Assembly: GCF_900111345.1 (NCBI RefSeq)
Contig: NZ_FOGY01000004.1
Coordinates: 62,001 to 126,000 of the forward strand
DNA: 64,000 nt
Direction: 5' to 3'
DNA from: Psychrobacillus sp. OK032
GTDB taxonomy: Bacteria > Bacillota > Bacilli > Bacillales_A > Planococcaceae
Shown here: piece by piece, positions 32,708 to 41,482 of the stretch
Numbering within the stretch: position 1 is the first letter of the stretch
How the letters are laid out: each line of letters begins with the position of its first letter
Notes under the pieces: generated by a model
Database searches by the model: none
What the model was told of the DNA's origin: nothing
What the model saw: the letters and a program-made list of their open reading frames with translations, nothing else
Program-made: the position numbers and the translations under genes

Positions 32708-34816
32708 GTGAACGAGAAAATAGTAGATGATCATCCATTTAATGATTATGCAAATTATAATAATAGGGAAATTAGCTGGTTAGCTTTTAATGAACGGGTT
32801 TTACAAGAAGCAGAAGATGATGCAAATCCACTCTTAGAACGCTTTAAGTTTTTAGCTATCTTTAGCTCTAATTTAGATGAATTTTTTATGGTTCGTGTTG
32901 CCGGACTTCAAGATCAAGTGAGGGCTGGTTTTAACAAACCGGAAAATAAAGCTGGCCTCACACCAAAAGAACAATTAGCACAAATATCATCGATCACCAA
33001 AAAACTTGTGGATAGACAAATGGCTATATATAAAGATTTAATAGAAAATCATCTTCCACAACACGGCATTTCGTTATTGAAATATTCCCAGTTATCCAAA
33101 GAACAGGTGAAAGAATTACAAATTATTTTTGATGAAGAAATATTCCCTATACTAACCCCGGTTGCAGTAGATGCATACCGACCATTTCCGATATTATTGA
33201 GCAAAACAATGAATATATTGGTGATGGTAGAAGAAGGGAGCACAAGTAGCAAGGACAATGAGCAAAACAAAATTGCGATTGTACAAGTTCCATCTGTGTT
33301 AAGAAGGTTTATCCAAGTAAAAACGAAAGATGGTACGTTTGCAGCGGTATTATTAGAGGATGTTATTATCGCAAATATTTCCAAACTTTTCCACGGATTC
33401 GAAGTAAAGCATGCAAATCCTTTTCGAATTACTCGAAATGCTGATTTAACGATTCATGAAGAAGGTGCGCGTGATTTACTAATTGAAATAGAAAAAGAAT
33501 TAAAGAAGCGAAAATGGGGTGCAGTTAGTAGGCTTGAAGTGAAAACGAGCGAAATACAACAGAAGGTATTGAACTATTTATTGGAGCAGCTAGAAATACA
33601 TCGCGACGATGTTTACAAAATACACGGACCGCTGGATATAACTTTTTTATTTTCCTTTATTCAATTTTTTGAAGGGAATTATAACGAACTATTTTACGAA
33701 CCTTTTATACCACAACCACCCAAAGATTTAGCAAGCGATGAAGATATTTTTGCAAAAGCACTAAAACAGGATTTGTTTTTTCATCACCCATATGAATCGT
33801 TCCAACCTATTATTGATTTCATTGATAAAGCAGCGGATGATCCTAAAGTGTTAGCGATTAAACAAACATTGTACAGAGTGAGCGGTAATTCTCCGATTAT
33901 TTTGGCGTTAAAAAGGGCCGCTGAAAATGGAAAACAAGTGACCGTACTTGTCGAACTTAAAGCGCGTTTCGATGAAGAAAACAATGTCCATTGGGCGCGT
34001 GAACTAGAAAAAGCCGGTTGTCTCGTTATATATGGAATGCATAATTTGAAAACACATTCCAAGATTACCTTAATTATTAGGAGCCACAACAACCGTATTG
34101 AGCAATTTGTCCATTTAGGCACGGGGAATTATAATGACAAAACTGCTCGTATGTATACAGATATGGGGATTATTACGACGAATAAGAAAATAGGGTCAGA
34201 CGCAACGCAATTTTTCAACTATTTAAGTGGTTATACAAATAAACCAGAATATAATAAGTTGGTTGTTTCTCCATACGACATTCGAGATAAGTTTTTATAT
34301 TTGATAGATGAAGAGATAGAATATCATCGCGCTTTTTCTAATGGGCATATTAAGCTCAAAATGAATTCACTGACGGATAAGGATTTAATCGTTAAATTGT
34401 ATGAAGCTTCATCTGCAGGAGTGAAAATCGATTTAATCGTACGCGGAATTTGTTGTTTACGCCCAGGTATTGCTGGAGTAAGTGAAAACATAACAGTTAC
34501 GAGTATAGTAGGAAGATTTTTGGAACACTCGAGAATTTATTGGTTTCATAGAAATGGAGCGAGTCGATTATATTTATCTTCTGCAGATATGATGACCCGG
34601 AATATGGTAAAGCGAGTGGAGATTTTGTTTCCCGTGTTAGCACCAACTATTAAAAAGCGTGTAATGGAAATATTAGATATCGAACTTCAAGATAATGTTA
34701 AAGCGAGAGTACAAGATTTAAATGGTATTTATCATTTTAAAGAAATCGTTGGAAAAAGCATTAATAGCCAGCGGATTTTCTTAGAAAAAGCATCTAGCCA
34801 TATCCAATATGTGTAA
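32708..34816 (+). CDS. ppk: Polyphosphate kinase
   Basis: This 702-residue protein starts with the family pattern YNNREISWLAFNERVLQEA. PPK1 reversibly transfers the terminal phosphate of ATP to polyphosphate. The segment LKTHSKITLIIR (His about residue 449) holds the phosphorylated histidine, and FVHLGTGNYNDKTARMYTDMG is the second active-site region. GTG 32708 is selected because GGAGG sits 10 bases upstream and the length then fits the family. A frame open from 32600 would add 36 residues encoded by the Family B element. It is co-oriented with ppx and probably co-transcribed through the repeat. Confidence 0.93.
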   Translation: MNEKIVDDHPFNDYANYNNREISWLAFNERVLQEAEDDANPLLERFKFLAIFSSNLDEFFMVRVAGLQDQVRAGFNKPENKAGLTPKEQLAQISSITKKLVDRQMAIYKDLIENHLPQHGISLLKYSQLSKEQVKELQIIFDEEIFPILTPVAVDAYRPFPILLSKTMNILVMVEEGSTSSKDNEQNKIAIVQVPSVLRRFIQVKTKDGTFAAVLLEDVIIANISKLFHGFEVKHANPFRITRNADLTIHEEGARDLLIEIEKELKKRKWGAVSRLEVKTSEIQQKVLNYLLEQLEIHRDDVYKIHGPLDITFLFSFIQFFEGNYNELFYEPFIPQPPKDLASDEDIFAKALKQDLFFHHPYESFQPIIDFIDKAADDPKVLAIKQTLYRVSGNSPIILALKRAAENGKQVTVLVELKARFDEENNVHWARELEKAGCLVIYGMHNLKTHSKITLIIRSHNNRIEQFVHLGTGNYNDKTARMYTDMGIITTNKKIGSDATQFFNYLSGYTNKPEYNKLVVSPYDIRDKFLYLIDEEIEYHRAFSNGHIKLKMNSLTDKDLIVKLYEASSAGVKIDLIVRGICCLRPGIAGVSENITVTSIVGRFLEHSRIYWFHRNGASRLYLSSADMMTRNMVKRVEILFPVLAPTIKKRVMEILDIELQDNVKARVQDLNGIYHFKEIVGKSINSQRIFLEKASSHIQYV

Positions 34817-34922
34817 TTACCTGATATTAGTTACTAATTATGAATGATATAATCAATAGAATTATAGTAAGTGTTAATCACGTTTTTTTGAGTAATTTGG
34901 TACCGAGATTTCTAAATACCAG

Positions 34923-34951
34923 AGGGGGCGCTAGTACTGCTAGCGCCCCCT
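34923..34951. terminator. Very GC-rich 12-bp hairpin between convergent ppk and the TetR operon
   Basis: AGGGGGCGCTAG-TACTG-CTAGCGCCCCCT is a perfect stem in an AT-rich surround. No proper T run follows on either strand, so intrinsic termination is less certain than the stem strength suggests; a transcription or exonuclease barrier is possible. Confidence 0.55.
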
Positions 34952-35045
34952 GGAATTTATTTGGTATTGAATAAGACTTATATTCGTTTATCACCAACAT
35001 ACAAGTGTATGCTTCATTCATATGATTTTCTAAATTATGGATCCT

Positions 35046-35324
35046 TTACTTTTTTCTTTTGTCGGCTTCTTCGGAAACAACGAATGCAAGATCTTCATTG
35101 CCGAAGAGTTGAAGCACATGTAGAAGCGTTTCTGTATCTATTTCTAATACATCTTCTTCTGTTTCTTCTACTGCTTTTTCGAGCAGTAAATTCTTTTCTT
35201 GCTGAGGGTAGGCTTGCGCATACAACGTTAATGCATCTAATTGATGATTAGCACACCATCTAGCAAACAATTGAATCATCACATTTTCATCCTCTTGGTA
35301 TTGCCTAATCACTTTGTCCATCAT
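35046..35324 (-). CDS. Uncharacterised 92-residue acidic protein coupled to a TetR regulator
   Basis: I do not recognise the family. The product is soluble, helical and acidic (LLLEKAVEETEEDVLEIDTETLLHVLQLFG), with no membrane helix. GAAGG lies 6 bases before ATG 35324, and ATGA overlaps the stop of the TetR gene (35321-35324), so the two are translationally coupled. It could be a partner or co-regulator of the TetR protein; this is inferred only from position. Confidence 0.68.
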   Translation of the reverse strand: MMDKVIRQYQEDENVMIQLFARWCANHQLDALTLYAQAYPQQEKNLLLEKAVEETEEDVLEIDTETLLHVLQLFGNEDLAFVVSEEADKRKK

Positions 35325-36205
35325 TCTTGACCTTCTCTCCATTCATCTAAAAGCGCCCATAGTTTATAAATAATAATAGTAGATTTTTGTTCAAGCTGAC
35401 TTCCAGTAAACGCTTCTGTGAGGGCAGGAACAATATTTTCTAACAAAAAGATTCTAGGCAATTCTTTTGATAATTCTTCTAGTACAAATTCAATCGCTTG
35501 TATTGTATTCGGCGAAAATGAGTCTTTTTCTTCCAAATAAAAGGTTTTTAGCAGTTCGATCACATGCTCCCTAGTTACAGATGACTCTTCTGTTTTTTGC
35601 TTGAAGAAGGAGTTTATCAATAAGGAGTCGTTTGTTGCTGTCATTTCATAAATAATTGTTTTAATCCGTCTAAGGATAAATTCAATTAATTGATCGAAAG
35701 AAATATTCGTGGATGGATTAATCCATGGGTGCTGTAATTGTTGGATCATCCCAAGTGCAAGTACAGCACAATCTGTTGCCACATTTTTAGTTTGTTCACC
35801 GAAAACATCTATCAGTCGATTAGAAAGCCAGTTTATTTCCTCGATATAATTTCGTTTAATCAGATCACGAAGTCCGACATCTTGTGAGTTAATAATCGAT
35901 GCAAAAAGAGGGAATAGATTATGTTCCTCATATACAGTTAATCGAATAGACAATTGTTTCGTCAATATATGGACGTCAGAAGCATTCTGTTGTGTATGAA
36001 TCTCTTTTCTTTTTATTACCGTTTCTTTTCTTGCATTCTCGAGTATAGCTATAATACATTCGTTTTTAGAAGAAAAATAATTATAAAAAGTACCTTTTGA
36101 AACTTTAGCTTCTTCTATTATATCGTTTACGGTAGTAGACCTAAAACCTTTTTCAATAAAAAGTCTTTGGGCTGCTTCTAGAATATTTCGTTTTTTAGTG
36201 TTCAT
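35321..36205 (-). CDS. TetR/AcrR-family transcriptional regulator
   Basis: This 294-residue protein has a clear N-terminal TetR helix-turn-helix (KKRNILEAAQRLFIEKGFRSTTVNDIIEEAKVSKGTFYNYF, about residues 3-43). The ligand domain is longer than the roughly 190-residue average, with an extra C-terminal helical part of about 80 residues. ATG 36205 is preceded by AAAGGTGATTAAT; the GTG at 36214 lies in that site. It is divergent from an EmrB-like exporter, so it probably represses that pump and itself. Confidence 0.88.
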   Translation of the reverse strand: MNTKKRNILEAAQRLFIEKGFRSTTVNDIIEEAKVSKGTFYNYFSSKNECIIAILENARKETVIKRKEIHTQQNASDVHILTKQLSIRLTVYEEHNLFPLFASIINSQDVGLRDLIKRNYIEEINWLSNRLIDVFGEQTKNVATDCAVLALGMIQQLQHPWINPSTNISFDQLIEFILRRIKTIIYEMTATNDSLLINSFFKQKTEESSVTREHVIELLKTFYLEEKDSFSPNTIQAIEFVLEELSKELPRIFLLENIVPALTEAFTGSQLEQKSTIIIYKLWALLDEWREGQE

Positions 36206-36389
36206 ATTAATCACCTTTAGACTAGTAGTATAATTCTTATATTAACCGTTAAACCAACGTTTATCAAACTATATTAGTTGACTTGAATTATTTTATTTGC
36301 TTTTTTTGGACTATGAGTATAAAATATTCAAGTGTTATAAGACAGAAAATAAAAGAGAAGCTTAAAAGTAAATAGGAGGAACGAGAATA

Positions 36390-37859
36390 ATGAAAGAAAT
36401 GCAACAAAAGCCCCCATATGCAATGATTGCAATCCTCTTTGTAGGAGCATTCATTGCGTTTTTGAATAATACACTTTTAAATGTAGCATTACCAACGATA
36501 ATGACAGAGTTTAATGTAAAACCAGTCGTTGTACAATGGCTAACTACCGGATATATGTTAATCAACGGGATTCTAATACCGGCAAGTGCATTTTTTGTGC
36601 AAAGATTTTCCAATAGAAAATTATTTATTACGGCCATGATATTTTTTACAGCAGGTACACTATTAGCTGCTATTGCTCCAGTTTTTGGAGTTTTAATCGC
36701 AGCACGCATGATTCAAGCGGCAGGTTCAGCTATGATGATGCCACTTCTTATGAATGTTATGTTAACTGCTTTCCCAATTGAACGTCGTGGAGCGGCAATG
36801 GGGATGTTTGGATTGGTAATGATTTTGGCGCCAGCAATTGGTCCTTCCTTATCAGGGTTTATATTAGAACATTCCGATTGGCGAGCTCTATTTCAAATTA
36901 TTTTACCGTTTGCAGTAATCGTTTTATTGTTTGCTATTTTTAAACTTCGTAACATTACTCCAAATAGTAAAGTGAAGTTAGATATCTTTTCACTTATTTT
37001 ATCAAGTATCGGTTTCGGAGCATTGCTTTATGGGTTTAGCACAGCAGGGGATAAAGGTTGGGATGCTCCAATAGTTTACGGTACAATTACTATTGGATTT
37101 ATCGCACTTGTTCTTTTTGTATGGAGACAGCTCAAACTTGAAGAGCCAATGTTAGATGTTAGGATTTATAAATATCCTATGTTTACTTTATCTTCGATTA
37201 TTTCCATTGCAGTATCTGCAGCGATGTTTTCTGGAATGATTTTAACTCCACTGTATGTACAAACAATCCGTGGTATTTCTCCATTCCATTCAGGTGTCTT
37301 AATGTTACCGGGGGCACTTGCTATGGCATTAATGTCGCCAATAACAGGGAAGATTTTTGATAAATATGGCGCTCGAATTTTAGCGATCATTGGGCTTACG
37401 ATAACGACAGTCGCTACTTATTTAATGAGCGATTTTACGCTAGATACTGGTTATTATTATATTATGGGAATTTATACACTTCGTATGTTTGGTATGTCGA
37501 TGGTTATGATGCCAATTATGACGAATGGGTTAAACCAATTACCGATGAATATGAATCCACATGGTACTGCGATGAATAATACATTGCAACAAGTTTCTGG
37601 TGCAATCGGATCTGCGATATTCTTAACGATTATGAATGCGAGAATGGAGTCTTCTGCGGAAAGACTTGCTGGTGAAGCAAGTGTGGCGGGGAATATGCCG
37701 ACAAGCCAAGAAGGACTTGCTCAGTTTCAACTGGAATTAGGAAAGAAAGCGATGTTGGAAGGTATTAATTACACATTCTTTATCGCAACACTTGTTACAG
37801 TAGTTGCATTAGTATTGTCTCTATTTGTGAAGAGAGTAAAAGTAAGTAAAGAAAGCTAA
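36390..37859 (+). CDS. MFS multidrug exporter, DHA2/EmrB family
   Basis: This 489-residue protein has 14 predicted membrane segments, the DHA2 hallmark. Typical parts are FLNNTLLNVALPTIMTEF, VQWLTTGYMLINGILIPASAF (helix 2 motif A region), and GLVMILAPAIGPSLSGFILEHSDWRALF (motif C, antiporter). AGGAGGAACGAGAATA precedes ATG 36390. It should export hydrophobic drugs in exchange for protons, under the divergent TetR protein. The natural substrate is unknown. Confidence 0.9.
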   Translation: MKEMQQKPPYAMIAILFVGAFIAFLNNTLLNVALPTIMTEFNVKPVVVQWLTTGYMLINGILIPASAFFVQRFSNRKLFITAMIFFTAGTLLAAIAPVFGVLIAARMIQAAGSAMMMPLLMNVMLTAFPIERRGAAMGMFGLVMILAPAIGPSLSGFILEHSDWRALFQIILPFAVIVLLFAIFKLRNITPNSKVKLDIFSLILSSIGFGALLYGFSTAGDKGWDAPIVYGTITIGFIALVLFVWRQLKLEEPMLDVRIYKYPMFTLSSIISIAVSAAMFSGMILTPLYVQTIRGISPFHSGVLMLPGALAMALMSPITGKIFDKYGARILAIIGLTITTVATYLMSDFTLDTGYYYIMGIYTLRMFGMSMVMMPIMTNGLNQLPMNMNPHGTAMNNTLQQVSGAIGSAIFLTIMNARMESSAERLAGEASVAGNMPTSQEGLAQFQLELGKKAMLEGINYTFFIATLVTVVALVLSLFVKRVKVSKES

Positions 37860-37882
37860 ACCGGCGACGGTTTAGCTTTTTT
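37855..37882 (+). terminator. Terminator of the EmrB-like gene
   Basis: GCTAAACCG-GCGA-CGGTTTAGCTTTTTT. The stem overlaps the stop codon. Confidence 0.92.
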
Positions 37883-37934
37883 CTTGAAAGAATATGAAAG
37901 TATAATTTGACCTTAAAGGGCGCTCGTATTTTTC

Positions 37935-39746
37935 TTACTTATTTTCAATTTCATCAGTCAAAGTGATTAACTCATCAATAAGCGAGCCGATATAGGAAAT
38001 CGTATCACGTAATGGTTCCTCTGTTGTAATATCTACTCCAGCCATTTTCGCAAGTTCTACAGGTGATTTTGTACCGCCTGCTTTCAAAACGTTAGTCCAC
38101 TCATCCACAGCAACTTGGCCTTCGTTTAAAATGCGCTTGGCGACTTGTGTAGAAATCGTTAAACCGGCACTATACGTGTAAGGATACAATCCCATGTAAT
38201 AATGCGGTTGGCGCATCCAAGTAAGTTCAGCACCTTCTGATATTTCAACAGCATCTCCCCAAAACTCTTCTAGCACGCTACGTTTGTACTCATTCAAAAT
38301 TTGTGCGTTGACATTCAAACCTTGATCAACACGCTCATATACTTTTCGTTGATAAGCAGCCTCCAATAAATGAGTCACGAAATTATGATAGTACGTACGC
38401 GCTACAATTGATGAAATGACCCAACGTTTAAATTTCGGATCATCAAAGCTATTTAATAAATGATTCGCGACAAGCATTTCATTCATTGTCGATGGCGCTT
38501 CGATAAAATATAAAGATGGTCTTGCATTGAATATCGTTTGTTCTTTATTTGCATGATAGAAATGTCCCGCATGTCCAAGCTCATGAGCAAGCACAAATAC
38601 TTCATTCATTTTAGAGGACCAAGAGATCAGTATATATGGATGATTCCCATATGGACTAGAACAAAATGCACCTGTTGACTTTCCCGAATTCTGTGCAAAG
38701 TCAATCCATCGTTCTTTATACGAACGATCAACAATTTCCAAATATTCTTCGCCCATTACAGCTAGCGCATCATCAATATACTTTTTGGATTCTTCTATCG
38801 AAATGGTAGGTTCATAAGTTGGATCCAGTGAAATTTTTAAATCCGCAAATGTCATTTTATCTAAGCCATGCACTTTTTGAAGCAATTTTGCATATTTGCG
38901 CATATGCGGTGCAAGCTCGTTCATGATTAAATCAATTTGGCGGTTGTAGAGAGTGCGATCCACTTCTTGATTGAATAGTAAATAATCAAAAATGGAATCG
39001 TACCCTCGAATATCAGCAGTTGTTTTTTCCATTTGTATATGCATGTCATATGTTTTAGCAGTCGTATGTTGATATTCTTTTAGTTTTGCTGAAAAAGCTT
39101 GGAATGCGGCTCGTCTAACTGCTGGATCAGATTCGGCTTCCCAATCATTTTCAAAAGATACATAGCTTAATGGATATGATTTTCCATCTACTTCAAAATT
39201 ATCAAAAGAAATATCGAGCATCTTAGTTGTATCGTATAATTTATACGGCGCATTAAAGGATGCGGAATACGCAGCAAGTGTTTTCTCAACTTCGGGATGC
39301 AGTTGATATTTTTTCTTCTCCAATAACTTGTCTAAATAATGTTGTAATGCAGGAGCAAGCCGAGATGCTTCTTTAATCATTTCGTCTGGTAGCTCTACTA
39401 ATTCACTTGTTAAAAAAGAAAGTTTGCTACTAATTTTAGCGGAAAGTGAACTAAATTTATTTGCTCTCATTTGTGCGGTCATATCTGTTTGGTCCGTACT
39501 AAGAGATAGACTAGCATATGTCCCAGCTGGAACAATTTTTTCGTAAATAGTCGAATAATCCGTTAGCGCTTCTACTGCTATGGAGGGACTAGTCACTTTT
39601 CCTTTGTATTTTTCTGCAAAAAGCTGAACACTTTGCTCAATTTCGTCTAATGAATTGGAAAAATCATCTTCAATTGCAAATAAATCGGCTAAATTCCATG
39701 TTTCTTCTACATTTACTTCTTCACGATTAGGTAACTTTAGTACCAT
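37935..39746 (-). CDS. pepF: Oligoendopeptidase F (M3 family)
   Basis: This 603-residue cytosolic zinc peptidase cleaves short peptides. The HExxH zinc site is in VFVLAHELGHAGHFYHA near residue 387, with the third ligand Glu in FIEAPSTMNEML about 25 residues later. The N-terminal PepF/M3 domain starts VEETWNLADLFAIEDDF. AAAGGAGAGATTAGAA precedes ATG 39746. A decayed copy of its first 50 or so codons lies at 45350-45489, left by the duplication of the adjacent liv operon. Confidence 0.95.
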   Translation of the reverse strand: MVLKLPNREEVNVEETWNLADLFAIEDDFSNSLDEIEQSVQLFAEKYKGKVTSPSIAVEALTDYSTIYEKIVPAGTYASLSLSTDQTDMTAQMRANKFSSLSAKISSKLSFLTSELVELPDEMIKEASRLAPALQHYLDKLLEKKKYQLHPEVEKTLAAYSASFNAPYKLYDTTKMLDISFDNFEVDGKSYPLSYVSFENDWEAESDPAVRRAAFQAFSAKLKEYQHTTAKTYDMHIQMEKTTADIRGYDSIFDYLLFNQEVDRTLYNRQIDLIMNELAPHMRKYAKLLQKVHGLDKMTFADLKISLDPTYEPTISIEESKKYIDDALAVMGEEYLEIVDRSYKERWIDFAQNSGKSTGAFCSSPYGNHPYILISWSSKMNEVFVLAHELGHAGHFYHANKEQTIFNARPSLYFIEAPSTMNEMLVANHLLNSFDDPKFKRWVISSIVARTYYHNFVTHLLEAAYQRKVYERVDQGLNVNAQILNEYKRSVLEEFWGDAVEISEGAELTWMRQPHYYMGLYPYTYSAGLTISTQVAKRILNEGQVAVDEWTNVLKAGGTKSPVELAKMAGVDITTEEPLRDTISYIGSLIDELITLTDEIENK

Positions 39747-39952
39747 TTCTAATCTCTCCTTTTTATTGCGGATGTCGAACTAAATTCTAGTATACCTAAC
39801 AAAATATGAAAAGTAAAAATACTCTTTTATTTCTTTATATACCAAAAATTTACTGATATATTAGTCATAATGATAATACAACTATTATTTTGTAACTTAA
39901 GACAAATATTATGAGTAGAATTTCAAAAAAATACTGTAGTCAATAATGACAA

Positions 39953-39978
39953 AAACCCTTTGTTTTCAAGGGTTTAAA
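39953..39978. terminator. Hairpin insulating liv operon 1 from pepF
   Basis: AAACCCTT-TGTTTTC-AAGGGTTT lies upstream of the liv promoter and has an A-rich left flank (a T run on the minus strand). The second operon keeps the same hairpin at 45698-45720. Between them pepF is divergent, so the hairpin may stop antisense or upstream transcription. Confidence 0.6.
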
Positions 39979-40041
39979 CAAAGAATGAAAAAACTATTCT
40001 AATGTAATGTCAGAAATTTTAGAAATAAAAGAAAATTTGTG

Positions 40042-40070
40042 TAGACTGAAATTAAACTTTGTTTTACAAT
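40042..40070 (+). promoter_or_regulatory. Probable promoter of liv operon 1
   Basis: TAGACT (40042-40047) and TACAAT (40065-40070) are 17 bases apart. The same boxes and spacing are kept in operon 2 although the spacer has changed, which supports function. Confidence 0.65.
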
Positions 40071-40090
40071 GAAGTTGTTCACAACAATAA

Positions 40091-40168
40091 CTTGATAGAT
40101 TCTGAATAGTTACTTACCAAAATTAGAGAGTGGTAAGTAGTACGACTTATATATTCAGAATTATCAAG
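40091..40168 (+). promoter_or_regulatory. Structured mRNA leader of liv operon 1
   Basis: CTTGATA pairs with TATCAAG, and after one bulged G, ATTCTGAATA pairs with TATTCAGAAT (40099-40108/40152-40161). Inside, ACTTACCA pairs perfectly with TGGTAAGT (40112-40119/40131-40138). The 18 bases TAAGTAGTACGACTTATA (40134-40151) are identical in operon 2 and can form a competing TAAGT/ACTTA hairpin that breaks the inner stem. The structure ends 9 bases before the ribosome site. No T-box or CodY assignment can be made with confidence. Confidence 0.6.
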
Positions 40169-40190
40169 CAAAAACAGGGGGTTTTTATTT

Positions 40191-41393
40191 ATGAAGAAAT
40201 CGAAATTTGCTTCATTATTTCTTGCTTCTTCTCTGCTAGTTGGGGTACTAGCGGGATGTGGATCGGGGGAAAAAAGTAGTAGTACAAATGGTGGAGAAGT
40301 TAGTAGTACAAATGGGGGAGACACAATAAAAATAGGAGCCAACCTCGAGCTTTCAGGAGCTGTAGCATCATACGGTTCATCTGAGGCAGATGCGATTGAT
40401 CTAGCGATTGAGGAAATCAATGCTGCGGGGGGCATCGACGGGAAACAGATAGAACTTATTAAAGTAGATAATAAATCGGATGCAGCTGAAGCAACAAATG
40501 CTGCGATTAAACTTACTAGTCAAGATAAAGTTACTGCTATCATTGGAGCTGCAACAAGTGGTAACTCAGTAGCTCAAGTACAAATTGCAACAGATACAAA
40601 AACGCCAATGATTTCACCTTCTGGGACTAGTACAACAGTTACAGTTGGAGATAATGGAAAAGTAAATCCATTTACATTCCGTACAGCATTTATCGATCCA
40701 TTCCAAGGAACTGTTGCTGCTAACTTTGCTGTAAACGAATTAAAAGTTAAAACTGCAGCAGTTTATGCAGACAATGCAAGTGATTATGCGAAAGGTCTTG
40801 CAGCATCTTTCATTAAAGACTTCGAAGCAGCAGGTGGCACGATTGTTGCGGAAGAATCATATGTAGCTAAAGATACTGATTTCCGTTCTACACTAACTCG
40901 TATTAAAGGATCAAATCCAGAGTTTGTTTTTATTCCTGGATACTATGAAGAAGTTGGATTAATTGTAAAGCAAGCTCGTGAATTAGGAATAGAAGTTCCA
41001 TTAATGGGGGCTGATGGTTGGGATTCTCCAACAATCGTCGACTTAGCAGGAGCTGCAGCATTAAATAATACATTTATCATTACAGCATATTCAGCAGAAG
41101 ATCCAGATGGTAAAGCGAAAGAATTTGCTGACAAGTTTACTGAAAAGTATGGTAAAGCGCCTAACTCATTCCATGCACTTGGATACGATTCAGTTTATTT
41201 ATTGAAAGATGCAATTGAAAGAGCTAAATCATTAGACGGAACAAAAATTAAAGAAGCTATTGAAGCTACTGATAATTTAGAACTAGTTACTGGATTATAC
41301 TCTGTTGATGAATTTCATCATCCAATTAAATCTGCTACTATCATCGAATTCGTTAATGGTGAGCAAGTATTTAAAACGAAAGTTAATCCTTAA
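40191..41393 (+). CDS. livJ: Branched-chain amino acid ABC transporter substrate-binding lipoprotein (copy 1)
   Basis: This 400-residue lipoprotein has a signal peptide KKSKFASLFLASSLLVGVLAGCGS, with Cys in the lipobox LAGC. A Ser/Asn/Gly-rich linker holds two near repeats of SSTNGG. The Leu/Ile/Val-binding fold follows (IKIGANLELSGAVASYGSSEADAIDLAIEEINAAGGIDGK). It presents leucine, isoleucine, valine or a related amino acid to LivHMGF. AGGGGG precedes ATG 40191. Copy 2 at 45938 has a shorter linker. A stem-loop follows, probably letting more of this subunit be made than of the membrane parts. Confidence 0.93.
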   Translation: MKKSKFASLFLASSLLVGVLAGCGSGEKSSSTNGGEVSSTNGGDTIKIGANLELSGAVASYGSSEADAIDLAIEEINAAGGIDGKQIELIKVDNKSDAAEATNAAIKLTSQDKVTAIIGAATSGNSVAQVQIATDTKTPMISPSGTSTTVTVGDNGKVNPFTFRTAFIDPFQGTVAANFAVNELKVKTAAVYADNASDYAKGLAASFIKDFEAAGGTIVAEESYVAKDTDFRSTLTRIKGSNPEFVFIPGYYEEVGLIVKQARELGIEVPLMGADGWDSPTIVDLAGAAALNNTFIITAYSAEDPDGKAKEFADKFTEKYGKAPNSFHALGYDSVYLLKDAIERAKSLDGTKIKEAIEATDNLELVTGLYSVDEFHHPIKSATIIEFVNGEQVFKTKVNP

Positions 41394-41411
41394 TATTAAC
41401 TCGTAAAATAT

Positions 41412-41440
41412 GGGGGGGATTAATATCCCTCCTTTTTTAT
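41412..41440 (+). terminator. livJ-livH intercistronic attenuator hairpin, copy 1
   Basis: GGGGGGAT-TAAT-ATCCCTCCTTTTTT lies between the binding-protein gene and the permease genes. It is a likely partial terminator giving excess LivJ. The equivalent in copy 2 is GGGAGGGATTGAATTCCCTCC. Confidence 0.7.
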
Positions 41441-41482
41441 TTTCAAAATAGTCCTAATTATTTATTTAAGGAGTGAAACTTC

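Noticed and set aside
36215-36389. Operator for the TetR regulator
   Set aside because: Short near-palindromes around AACGTT exist, but none is long or symmetrical enough to call.
40075-40190. T-box riboswitch in the liv leader
   Set aside because: No T-box antiterminator sequence (TGGNACCGCG type) and no specifier loop layout; the fold differs.
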